This document shows, in pieces, positions 8,947 to 16,443 of a stretch of 64,000 nucleotides of DNA; position 1 is the stretch's first letter; every line of letters starts with the position of its first letter. Source of the stretch: Micromonospora fulviviridis (lineage in GTDB: Bacteria; Actinomycetota; Actinomycetes; Mycobacteriales; Micromonosporaceae); assembly GCF_014648395.1 (NCBI RefSeq), contig NZ_BMRA01000010.1, forward strand, positions 1-64,000. Reading direction: 5' to 3'. A model generated the notes under the pieces. That model did no database searches. It was not told where the DNA came from and saw nothing but the letters and a program-made list of their open reading frames with translations. Position numbers and translations under genes: made by a program.

Positions 8947-10211
8947 TGGAGTTCAAGAAGGCGTCTCTGCAGGAAGTGTCGCCACAGCCAACCAACCCGC
9001 CCAAGAACGTGGGAAACCCCATCGAGGTGCAAATCAACCCGGCGACCCTACGGGTGCAGATGACCAGCACCGCCGACTTCGGCAAGGACGCCGGGCGGCA
9101 GAAGACCCAGTACCAGGGGTCGACATCGACGCTGACCTTCGACCTGGTCTACGACACCGCCGACGAGGGCACCACGGAGGCGCCGGTCGACGTGCGCACC
9201 CGCACCCGCCAGCTGGAACGGTTCGTGCTGCCGCAGATGGCCCAGGCGAAGTCGGTGCCGCCGCGGCTGCGATTCACCTACGGCACGTTCTCGGTGGTCG
9301 GCGTGATGACAGCGCTCAACACCGACTTCGACTTTTTCGCCGCCAGCGGTACGCCGCTGCGGGCCAAGTGCGCGGTCACCATCAAGGTGCAGAACCCTGA
9401 GTTCGATGCGAATCTCGCCGGAGCCGGGACGAACACCGGGGCGGGCGCGACGCCGCCGGTGCCACCGGGTGCCGGTGGGGCCGGTGCCCAGGTTCCGCCA
9501 ACGCCCCCGCCGCCGGACCGCACCGGTACCGCACTAGCGGGGGAGAGCGCACCCGATTTCGCCAACCGGATGGGCCTGGACCCACGCGCCTGGAAAGGGC
9601 TGCAGGGCATCACCGACCCGGTACGGCTAGAGGCCGGCCAGCGCATCGACTTCTCCGCGTCTCTGTCGCTGGACGCCGGGCTGGGCGTGGAGATCGCCCT
9701 CAGAGGGCGGTCCGGACGGGGCGCGAACGACCGCCCGGGCGACGGCGGGGGCGCGGTGCCCGCCCGCGCCCCGGCGGGGGGTCCCGCGCTGACCGCGGCG
9801 GGCGGACTCACCCGCGCCCTCGACCGGGCAGCGGCCCACAATGCTGGGGCGGCGGCCGAGCGCAACCGGAACGCCTTTGCCGCCGACGCCCCCGCAGCCG
9901 GCGCCGCCGTGACCGTGCGCGCCGGCGACCGCGCCCCGCTGCCGGCTGGCGTGCCCGTCGCCGACCGCCGGGCCGTTACGTTCGGGTTCGGGGTGCCGCT
10001 GCGGCCGCGGCTGGCCGCCGCCGGCCCCGCCTCGACGGGGCTGGTGCACGTGCGCGGACGCACGGTCGCCTCGGGCGGCACGCTACCTCCGCAGACCGAC
10101 GACCCGACGGTGCCGGGCTGGCGTGCACTGGCAGCCGTCCCGGCGGCGGCTGCGGCCGCGCCAGTGTGCGGATGCAGGTGCGCATGCGGGCGCAGCTGTG
10201 GAGGTGGGTGA
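8946..10211 (+). CDS. eCIS LysM tube-baseplate adaptor (Pvc7-like) with cysteine-rich tail
   Basis: A 421-residue protein. The ATG at 8946 overlaps the previous stop. Residues 1-155 match the CIS tube/adaptor N-terminal domain (VQINPATLRVQ, LTFDLVYDT, RLRFTYGTFSVVGVM). A Pro/Gly linker follows (about 160-195). Next comes a LysM-like module (about 196-236, LAGESAPDFANRMGL, then LEAGQRI) and a long Ala/Pro/Gly-rich disordered stretch. The last 14 residues hold five cysteines (408, 410, 412, 414, 418) in a CxCxCxCxxxC array, which I do not know from Pvc7 or gp53-like proteins. Role by family: joining tube to hub and contacting the baseplate. Confidence 0.85.
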   Translation: MEFKKASLQEVSPQPTNPPKNVGNPIEVQINPATLRVQMTSTADFGKDAGRQKTQYQGSTSTLTFDLVYDTADEGTTEAPVDVRTRTRQLERFVLPQMAQAKSVPPRLRFTYGTFSVVGVMTALNTDFDFFAASGTPLRAKCAVTIKVQNPEFDANLAGAGTNTGAGATPPVPPGAGGAGAQVPPTPPPPDRTGTALAGESAPDFANRMGLDPRAWKGLQGITDPVRLEAGQRIDFSASLSLDAGLGVEIALRGRSGRGANDRPGDGGGAVPARAPAGGPALTAAGGLTRALDRAAAHNAGAAAERNRNAFAADAPAAGAAVTVRAGDRAPLPAGVPVADRRAVTFGFGVPLRPRLAAAGPASTGLVHVRGRTVASGGTLPPQTDDPTVPGWRALAAVPAAAAAAPVCGCRCACGRSCGGG

Positions 10212-10387
10212 TGGCTGTCCACGTCGGCGAGATCACCTCGCAGGTGGAGGTCCAGGGAATGGCCGGAGAGCCGCCGGCAGGCGGCGACCAGCCGTCGGTG
10301 TGGGAGCGGCACGAACAATACCGCCGCCAGGCGGAGGAGGAGGAGCGCCGCCGGGCGCGGGTCGCGGGGGAGGGCTTCGATGGTTGA
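10211..10387 (+). CDS. Small eCIS protein (DUF5908-like)
   Basis: A 58-residue protein starting MAVHVGEITSQVEV, whose ATG overlaps the previous TGA. The N-terminal strand pattern followed by a charged helix (RRQAEEEERRRARV) resembles the tiny DUF5908 proteins encoded between the LysM adaptor and hub genes in other eCIS loci. Its role is unknown. The tight overlaps on both sides (1 base and 8 bases) argue that it is translated. Confidence 0.65.
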   Translation: MAVHVGEITSQVEVQGMAGEPPAGGDQPSVWERHEQYRRQAEEEERRRARVAGEGFDG

Positions 10388-11465
10388 GGCACCCGCGTAC
10401 GCGGCGACAGCTCCCGTGTTCGCCGTCAACGGCGCCCGCGAACCAGACCTCGGCCGCGACCTGGTCCGCCTCGATGTCGAGGAGGACGTCGAGGGCCTGC
10501 GCACGCTGCGCGCCCACGTCCTCGCCAGCGCGCCACGCGAGCGGCCAACCACCGACGTTGTGGAATACCTCGACGGCCAGCCACTCGACTTCGGCAAGCG
10601 GCTGTCCGTGTCGCTCGGCCCCCCCGGCAACGAGAAGGTGGTGTTCACCGGCACCGTGTCGGCGCTGGAGGTCCACTTCGCCGAGGGTGACGTGCCGCAC
10701 GTCAGCATGCTGGCCGAGGACGAGTTGATGCGGCTGCGGATGACCCAGCGTTCGGCAACCTACGTGAGGGTCTCGGATGCTGACGTGGCCCGTACCATCG
10801 CCGCCCGGCACGGGCTCACGCCCCACGTGGCCGCGGACGGACCCACATACGACGTGGTGCAGCAGGTCAACCAGAGCGACCTGGCGTTCCTGAGGGAACG
10901 GGCCCGACGTATCCAGGCCGAAGTATGGGCCATGGACGGCGCGTTACACCTGGCCACCCGCGACCGGCGGCCCGGCACTGTAGTGACTCTGGTGCGGGGC
11001 AGCGACCTGATCAGCGTGACCGTCCGGGCGGACCTGGCCGAACAGTGCAGCGCTGTGCACGTGTCCGGCTACAACGCCGCGACGCGGGCTCCCATCGAGA
11101 CCCAGGCCCCGGCAACCACCGTTGACGCCGAGGTGTCAGGTGGTCGCACCGGCCCGCAGACCCTGCAGCGGGCGTTCGGAGTGCTGCCGGGGCGCAGCGT
11201 CCGCGACGTTCCGCTCGTCGAGTCCGAGGCGCGGGCGTTGGCTCGGGCGGAGATGCTGCGCCGGTCCCGCCGGTTCGTGCGGGTGCACGGGGTAACCACC
11301 GGCACACCGCAACTCGTCGTCGGCAGCAAGCTCACCCTCACCCGGTGCGGCCGCCCCTTCGACGGTCCGGGCTACTACGTGACGCGCGTACACCACAGCT
11401 ACGACCTGGCCAAAGGGCTGCGGACCAGGTTCGAGGCCGAACGACCCACCGTCAACCAGGGATAA
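10380..11465 (+). CDS. eCIS hub protein (phage late control gpD / gp27-like)
   Basis: A 361-residue protein. It matches the gpD/VgrG N-terminal hub: an early β-domain (LGRDLVRLDVEEDVEGL), KVVFTGTVSALEVHF, a helical VSDADVARTIAARHGL segment, then VNQSDLAFLRERARR and a second barrel ending GPGYYVTRVHHSYD. Here hub and spike are separate genes, while Pvc8 and VgrG fuse them. It overlaps the preceding small gene by 8 bases and lies 17 bases before the spike gene. Confidence 0.88.
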   Translation: MVEAPAYAATAPVFAVNGAREPDLGRDLVRLDVEEDVEGLRTLRAHVLASAPRERPTTDVVEYLDGQPLDFGKRLSVSLGPPGNEKVVFTGTVSALEVHFAEGDVPHVSMLAEDELMRLRMTQRSATYVRVSDADVARTIAARHGLTPHVAADGPTYDVVQQVNQSDLAFLRERARRIQAEVWAMDGALHLATRDRRPGTVVTLVRGSDLISVTVRADLAEQCSAVHVSGYNAATRAPIETQAPATTVDAEVSGGRTGPQTLQRAFGVLPGRSVRDVPLVESEARALARAEMLRRSRRFVRVHGVTTGTPQLVVGSKLTLTRCGRPFDGPGYYVTRVHHSYDLAKGLRTRFEAERPTVNQG

Positions 11466-11482
11466 GAGACGGAGGATCCGCC

Positions 11483-12127
11483 GTGCAAAGCAACAACTCC
11501 TACTTTGGCCTGTACCCGGCGATCGTCACCGACATCGTGGACCCGGACCGCCTCGGCCGTATTCAGGTGCGGTACCCGTGGCTCGGCGACGCCGACGCCG
11601 ACGTACGGGCCTGGGCCACGCTGCTGACCCCGTACGCCGACGACAACCAGGGATTCCTGGCGCTACCGGAGGTCGGCACACAGGTCGTCGTCGGGTTCGA
11701 GGCGGGAGCCCTGCGCCGGCCCTACGTAGTGGGCTCCTGCTGGAACGGCCGCGAAACCATGCCGGTCACCCCGACCCGCCCCAACGACCGACGGGTCATC
11801 AAAACCCGGTCGGGCAGCCTTCTAGAGTTCGACGACAACGCCGCCGGGTCAAAGGTCACACTGCAGACCGAAAACGGCCACCAGGTGGTGCTCGACGAGG
11901 CGAGCCGGCAACTGTCGATCACCCACCAGGACGGCTCCACGGTCACGTTCACCGCCGCCGGTCAGATCCAGGTGCGGGCGAACGCGACCGTGGAGGTGAC
12001 GGCAGCCGCGCTCAACGTTCACGCGCCCACCGCGGCCTTTGACGGCATCGTGACCTGCACCAACATGATCGCCAGCGTGGGCGTGGTGTCACCCAGCTAC
12101 ACCCCCGGCGCGGGGAACGTCTGGTGA
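11483..12127 (+). CDS. eCIS baseplate spike (gpV-like)
   Basis: A 214-residue protein. GTG 11483 is the start because GGAGG lies 8 bases upstream; longer starts overlap the hub gene. The OB-fold start (YFGLYPAIVTDIVDPDRLGR, then IQVRYPWLG) and LPEVGTQVVVGFEAG are gpV/gp5 hallmarks. The second half has short β-helix-like repeats (KTRSGSLLEFDD, LQTENGHQVVLDE, ITHQDGSTVTF) ending in a Pro/Gly tail, giving a trimeric needle. No separate PAAR tip gene is seen, so the tip may be carried by this protein or another. Confidence 0.88.
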   Translation: MQSNNSYFGLYPAIVTDIVDPDRLGRIQVRYPWLGDADADVRAWATLLTPYADDNQGFLALPEVGTQVVVGFEAGALRRPYVVGSCWNGRETMPVTPTRPNDRRVIKTRSGSLLEFDDNAAGSKVTLQTENGHQVVLDEASRQLSITHQDGSTVTFTAAGQIQVRANATVEVTAAALNVHAPTAAFDGIVTCTNMIASVGVVSPSYTPGAGNVW

Positions 12128-13845
12128 CCGCCACGGTGCAGACCCACGTGGGCCACGACTGGCACCTGGTGGCGCCGTGGTGGCACTGGCCGCTGCGGGA
12201 CCCGACCGACCCCACCGGCCCCGGCCGCCCCGCGGACCGGCGCGCGGTCCGCACCTCCGCACCCGTGCTGCAAAAGTACGACTCACCGGATCTGGTCAAC
12301 ATGTTCCTGGCCGACCCGCAACGACGATTGGAGTTCCGGCCCGACACCGACGAGGTCTTCACGCTGTCCAGCAACGGGTACGGCCGCATTCCGACCCGGC
12401 GCGGCACAGGCCGCCGCAAGCTGTACCTCGGCTCGCACCACCGCCATTACCTCGTCGTGTGCTCGTTGCACTGCGACGTCGCAGGCTTCCCGACCGCCTG
12501 CCGAGCGGATGTGTGCGAGGCCGGGTTCGTGGTCCGCCGCCGCACCACCGACCTGCCACGGCAGCCGGATCCGCAGCTACAGCGCGCGCTGCGCCGCCAC
12601 AGCACGCTCCGACGCCGCCGCGAGGTAATCGAGCAGCAGATGGCAGCGCTGCGGGCCGGCGAGAAGACCGGCGGCCTGCGAGCCGCCACGCTGGAGGCCC
12701 GCCTGCGGCTTGCAGACCGGGCCGAACTCGAGGCCCGCACCGTCGTGCAAACCTGGGCCCGTAGCGCCGGTGCGGTCCGCCAGCTGCAGGGCTGGATCCC
12801 CACCGGCGTCGACGGCGACGGCAAGCTCGTGCCCCGCCCCTCGTGCACCGGGTCGCCGGAGGTGACACCCCTGGCCGGCATCGGGGAGTGGGCGTCGGTC
12901 GAGGAGGTGCCCGAGCAGATCACCGAGGCGACGTACCCGCTTACCCCGCTGGTCGCCGACCCCACCAGGCCAGGCCACGAGGCCACCGGCGAGACCATCT
13001 ACTTCGGAGTCGTCCCGACCGGGTCCTCGGATGTGGATGCCCGTGGCGCCGCCCGGTTCGATGAAGATGCCGTGTACGAAATCCGCTGCTTCGTGCGCCG
13101 GCACCGGTCGCAATGCCCACGCGACGGCGCCCACTGCCACTGTCCGGTCACCTGGTCCCAACCGACCCCGGCATACCAGCTCGCCGCCCACTTCGACCTG
13201 GAGGGCACCGCCAACCGACCGGTCACTGTGCAAATGCCCGACCTGCGGCAACTGCACGCCGACGCGATCCGGCTCGGCCCAGGAGGGACCGGCGGCGTAC
13301 GGTTCCGGTCACCGGTCAACTCCGAGCTAGCCTTCACCGCCAAGAACCTGGAGGCAACCGAAGCAAAGAAGAATACCGCCATCCAGATCTGCTCCTTCGC
13401 CATCCCCCTGCTGACGATCGTGGCGTTCTTCGTGTTCCGGCTGTTCCTGCCGATCCTCGTGTTCGTCTTCCAGCTGTGGTCCCTGCTGCTACTGCGCTTC
13501 TGCATTCCACCCGACGTGAAAATCGACGCAGACCTGGCCGGAAAGTTCGAGGCACTCGGCGGCGGCCTGGAGATCGACGGCGCGGTGGCCGCCACCATCG
13601 CAAGGGACGCGAAGGTCGATGAGGCACTGACCAAGCTGCTCGGAGGCACCAGCTACCAGGCGACCGGAACGCCAGCGGGAACAACCCTGGCCGGCGCGGT
13701 GAAGCAGGCGCACAAGAACGGAAAGCTTGACGACCGCATGTACGCAGTCCTCGCCCGCAGCGCGCTTGCCCAGCGTCCGAAGGCGGCCGTGCCCGGTCGC
13801 GTGTTCGCCCCCCGGATAAGCCGTTCGAAGGTGGTGCGGCCGTGA
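12124..13845 (+). CDS. eCIS-associated protein with a hydrophobic membrane-like segment
   Basis: A 573-residue protein starting at a GTG that overlaps the spike stop. Features in order: a Trp/His-rich start (HDWHLVAPWWHWPLRD), a Cys/His cluster (VVCSLHCDVAG, ACRADVCEAG, about 117-135), a basic helical stretch, a second Cys/His cluster (about 330-340, QCPRDGAHCHCP), and a very hydrophobic stretch at about 420-460 able to span a membrane once or twice. The hydrophobic segment sets it apart from soluble tail proteins. Streptomyces cytoplasmic eCIS use a membrane protein to attach the particle to the cell membrane, and this is a positional and topological candidate for that job. Homology is not shown. 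Confidence 0.6.
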   Translation: MTATVQTHVGHDWHLVAPWWHWPLRDPTDPTGPGRPADRRAVRTSAPVLQKYDSPDLVNMFLADPQRRLEFRPDTDEVFTLSSNGYGRIPTRRGTGRRKLYLGSHHRHYLVVCSLHCDVAGFPTACRADVCEAGFVVRRRTTDLPRQPDPQLQRALRRHSTLRRRREVIEQQMAALRAGEKTGGLRAATLEARLRLADRAELEARTVVQTWARSAGAVRQLQGWIPTGVDGDGKLVPRPSCTGSPEVTPLAGIGEWASVEEVPEQITEATYPLTPLVADPTRPGHEATGETIYFGVVPTGSSDVDARGAARFDEDAVYEIRCFVRRHRSQCPRDGAHCHCPVTWSQPTPAYQLAAHFDLEGTANRPVTVQMPDLRQLHADAIRLGPGGTGGVRFRSPVNSELAFTAKNLEATEAKKNTAIQICSFAIPLLTIVAFFVFRLFLPILVFVFQLWSLLLLRFCIPPDVKIDADLAGKFEALGGGLEIDGAVAATIARDAKVDEALTKLLGGTSYQATGTPAGTTLAGAVKQAHKNGKLDDRMYAVLARSALAQRPKAAVPGRVFAPRISRSKVVRP

Positions 13846-14246
13846 TCGTCTCCGACCCGCTGGGCACCGGCTGGCGCTTCCCGCCCGAACCGGCCGGCGA
13901 CGGCACGCTGGACTGGCAGAGCGGCCCCGCACTGATCCGCCAGTCGATCCTGCTCATCCTCGACACCGACCCCGGCGAACGCGTCATGCGCCCCGACTTC
14001 GGCTGCGGCCTGCGCCAGTACTTGATGGAACCCAACACGCCCGCCACCCGGGCCGCCATCGCCCGGGATGTCGATGCGGCGCTGCGGGCCTTCGAGCCCC
14101 GAATCGTGGTCACCGACGTCGACGTTGCACCTACCGACGACCCGGCCGTCGTGCTCGTGTCGATCGGCTACACCCACGTCCGCGACCGCAGCACCGACAG
14201 TCTGCGGGTACCGCTCGGGCTCTCCGGCCCGACTGGAGGTGGCTGA
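13842..14246 (+). CDS. eCIS baseplate protein gp25/GPW-like
   Basis: A 134-residue gp25-family wedge protein starting at GTG. Typical features: QSGPALIRQSILLILDTDPGE (initiation of the sheath at the baseplate), then ERVMRPDFGCGLRQYL, the family's EPR-like signature region, and a C-terminal strand pair. By family, it nucleates the sheath and works with gpJ. It overlaps the previous stop and sits directly before baseplate J. Confidence 0.9.
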   Translation: MIVSDPLGTGWRFPPEPAGDGTLDWQSGPALIRQSILLILDTDPGERVMRPDFGCGLRQYLMEPNTPATRAAIARDVDAALRAFEPRIVVTDVDVAPTDDPAVVLVSIGYTHVRDRSTDSLRVPLGLSGPTGGG

Positions 14247-14247
14247 G

Positions 14248-16443
14248 ATGACCCTGCCATCCCCCGTGCTCGACGACCGCAGCTACGAGCAGCTGCGGGA
14301 CGAACTGCTGGCACGCATCCCCGTGTACGCACCGGAGTGGACCGACCGCGGTCCCAGCGACCCGGGTATCACCCTGCTGGAACTCGTCGCGCACCTGGGC
14401 GAGAGCCTGCTGTACCGGTTCAACCAGATCCCCGACCAGACCCGACTGTGGCTGCTGCGGCTGCTGCAGGTGTCGCCGTACCCGCCGCGCAGCGCCCGCG
14501 GCCTAGTCACGTTCACCCCGCTACGCGCCACCGGCGAGCCGGCCCAGATCACCCTCGGATCGGCAGTGGCCGCCGGCGAGGTGCCGTTCCGCGTGCTCAA
14601 CGACGTCAACGTACTGCCGGTCGAGGTGTCCGCCGCCATCAAAGCCGTGGCGGCCGCCCCCACCGACCCGATCCTGATCGACGAGTACCAGCGAGTGCTC
14701 GACGCGGCCGACCTCAGTCCCGACCAGGCCGAGCCGTACGAGGAACAGGTGCTCGGCCAGGACCAGGCCGCAGCCGGGTTCCAGCCACTGGACGTGTCGA
14801 GGGCCGTCGACCGATGCCTCTGGGTCGCGGTGCACGCCCTGGACCGGCCGGCCGGCCTCGACCCGGCGGCGCTGCTCAGCGTGAACGGACCGCTCGGCCG
14901 GGCCCCGCTGGTGCTCGGCGTCGGCACCGACGCGGAGTACACGACGATCGACGAGGTCGAACCGTGCGACGAGTCGGCCCAGCAGCTCACGCCGGAGCCG
15001 GGACCCACCGGTCGGATCGATACGACGCTCATCTGGCAGGTCACCACGACCGCCACCACGTCCGACGGCACGCCGATCTTCCTGCCGGTCGACGTCGTGC
15101 GCGACACCACCGACGGGCTGCGCCACGATGGCGTCATCGCCCTGCAACTGCCGGCCGCCGAACTGGACGAGATCGGCCTCACCCCGCCGGACGACGACTT
15201 GGCTGGAATCGCCGACCGGCCACCCGCGCTGGCCGACCGCCCACCCGTACTGTTCTGGCTGCGCGCCTTCCCCCGTCAGGGAGTGCCCGAACTCGGACGG
15301 CTGCGCTGGATCGGGGTCAACGCCGCCGAGGTGGAACAGGTCGCCGAGGCGCCGCCGGAGCTGCTCGGGGTGGGCGTCGGGCTAAGCGGCCAGGAACTGG
15401 CCCTCGCCAATGCGCCCGTCGTGCCCGGCACGCTGCAGGTGGAGGTTTTCCAGGGCGACAAGTGGGTGGAGTGGACGATCGTCGACACGCTGGCCGCCAG
15501 CACCCGAACGGATTGCCACCTGCTGCTCGACCCCGGCGCCGGCCGCCTGCGCTGCGGCGACAGCGTGCGAGGGCGCGTCCTGCCCGCCCAGGCGCCGGTG
15601 CGTGCCGTGACCTACCGCTACGGCGGCGGGCGGCGCGGTCTGGTCAAGCCCGGCGACATCAACACCGTGCTGGACGGCCCCGACGTCACCGTCACCAACC
15701 CCCTGTCCACCACGGGCGGCGAGGACGCCGAACCCATCTCCCGGGCGCTGGAACGCATCCCCGGAGAACTGGTCCGCCACGACCGCGCGGTGACCGCCGA
15801 CGACTTCCGCGAACTGGCCACCATCCCCGGTGTCGGCCGCGCCGAATGCCTCCCCCGCTTCGAACCCACCAGCCGCAGTTTCGACGCCGCCGGCGTAGTG
15901 TCGGTCGTGGTGTGGCCCACCGAGGACCCCCGGCACCCGAACGCCCCGCGCGCCGACGCGACGCTGCTGCGCGCAGTCTGCCGCCACCTGGACGCCCGGC
16001 GGCTGGTGACGACCGAGCTGTATGTCATACCGCCCACCTACCACCGGGTAGGGATCTCGGTCGGGCTGGCGGTGAAGAAGGGGTACAGCGCCATCGGCGT
16101 ACGCCGCTGGGTAGAACTTGTGCTACGCCAGTACCTGGCGCCGCTGCCGCCGTACGGACCGGACGGTCGGGGCTGGCCGCTCGGCCACCGGGTCCACGGC
16201 CCGGAACTAGAAGCAGCCGTGCTTCAGGTGGAGGGCGTGGAGTTCGTCGAGGAGCTGAAGGTCGCCGACCTGCAACCGGCCCAGCCGGCGCCCGGCACCG
16301 TCAAACTGGCGGGTTGGGAGGTACCGGAGCTGACCGAGGTCACCGTGGTGGTAGGCCCCGCCCCCGACCCCGGTACCGGCGGCCCGCAACCACCACCGGC
16401 CCCCGCCCCCGTGCCGGTGCCCGTACCCAGAGACAAATGCTGA
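14248..16443 (+). CDS. eCIS baseplate J-like wedge protein (gp6/Pvc11)
   Basis: A 731-residue protein. The ATG at 14248 immediately follows the gp25 stop; a longer open frame begins inside gp25 and is rejected. LDDRSYEQLRDELLARIPVY then DPGITLLELVAHLGE is a standard start for this family. The end has GISVGLAVKKGY, a RRWVELVLRQYLAPLP helix and a GWPLGHRV-like wing motif. The tail (about 690-731) is Pro-rich. It would form the baseplate wedge ring that opens upon firing. Confidence 0.9.
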   Translation: MTLPSPVLDDRSYEQLRDELLARIPVYAPEWTDRGPSDPGITLLELVAHLGESLLYRFNQIPDQTRLWLLRLLQVSPYPPRSARGLVTFTPLRATGEPAQITLGSAVAAGEVPFRVLNDVNVLPVEVSAAIKAVAAAPTDPILIDEYQRVLDAADLSPDQAEPYEEQVLGQDQAAAGFQPLDVSRAVDRCLWVAVHALDRPAGLDPAALLSVNGPLGRAPLVLGVGTDAEYTTIDEVEPCDESAQQLTPEPGPTGRIDTTLIWQVTTTATTSDGTPIFLPVDVVRDTTDGLRHDGVIALQLPAAELDEIGLTPPDDDLAGIADRPPALADRPPVLFWLRAFPRQGVPELGRLRWIGVNAAEVEQVAEAPPELLGVGVGLSGQELALANAPVVPGTLQVEVFQGDKWVEWTIVDTLAASTRTDCHLLLDPGAGRLRCGDSVRGRVLPAQAPVRAVTYRYGGGRRGLVKPGDINTVLDGPDVTVTNPLSTTGGEDAEPISRALERIPGELVRHDRAVTADDFRELATIPGVGRAECLPRFEPTSRSFDAAGVVSVVVWPTEDPRHPNAPRADATLLRAVCRHLDARRLVTTELYVIPPTYHRVGISVGLAVKKGYSAIGVRRWVELVLRQYLAPLPPYGPDGRGWPLGHRVHGPELEAAVLQVEGVEFVEELKVADLQPAQPAPGTVKLAGWEVPELTEVTVVVGPAPDPGTGGPQPPPAPAPVPVPVPRDKC

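Noticed and set aside
14337..16442. Long upstream extension of the gpI-like frame through baseplate J (would give 1429 residues)
   Set aside because: The extension is Arg/Pro/Gly low-complexity shadow of the J gene; the natural start is the TGATGA overlap at 16443.
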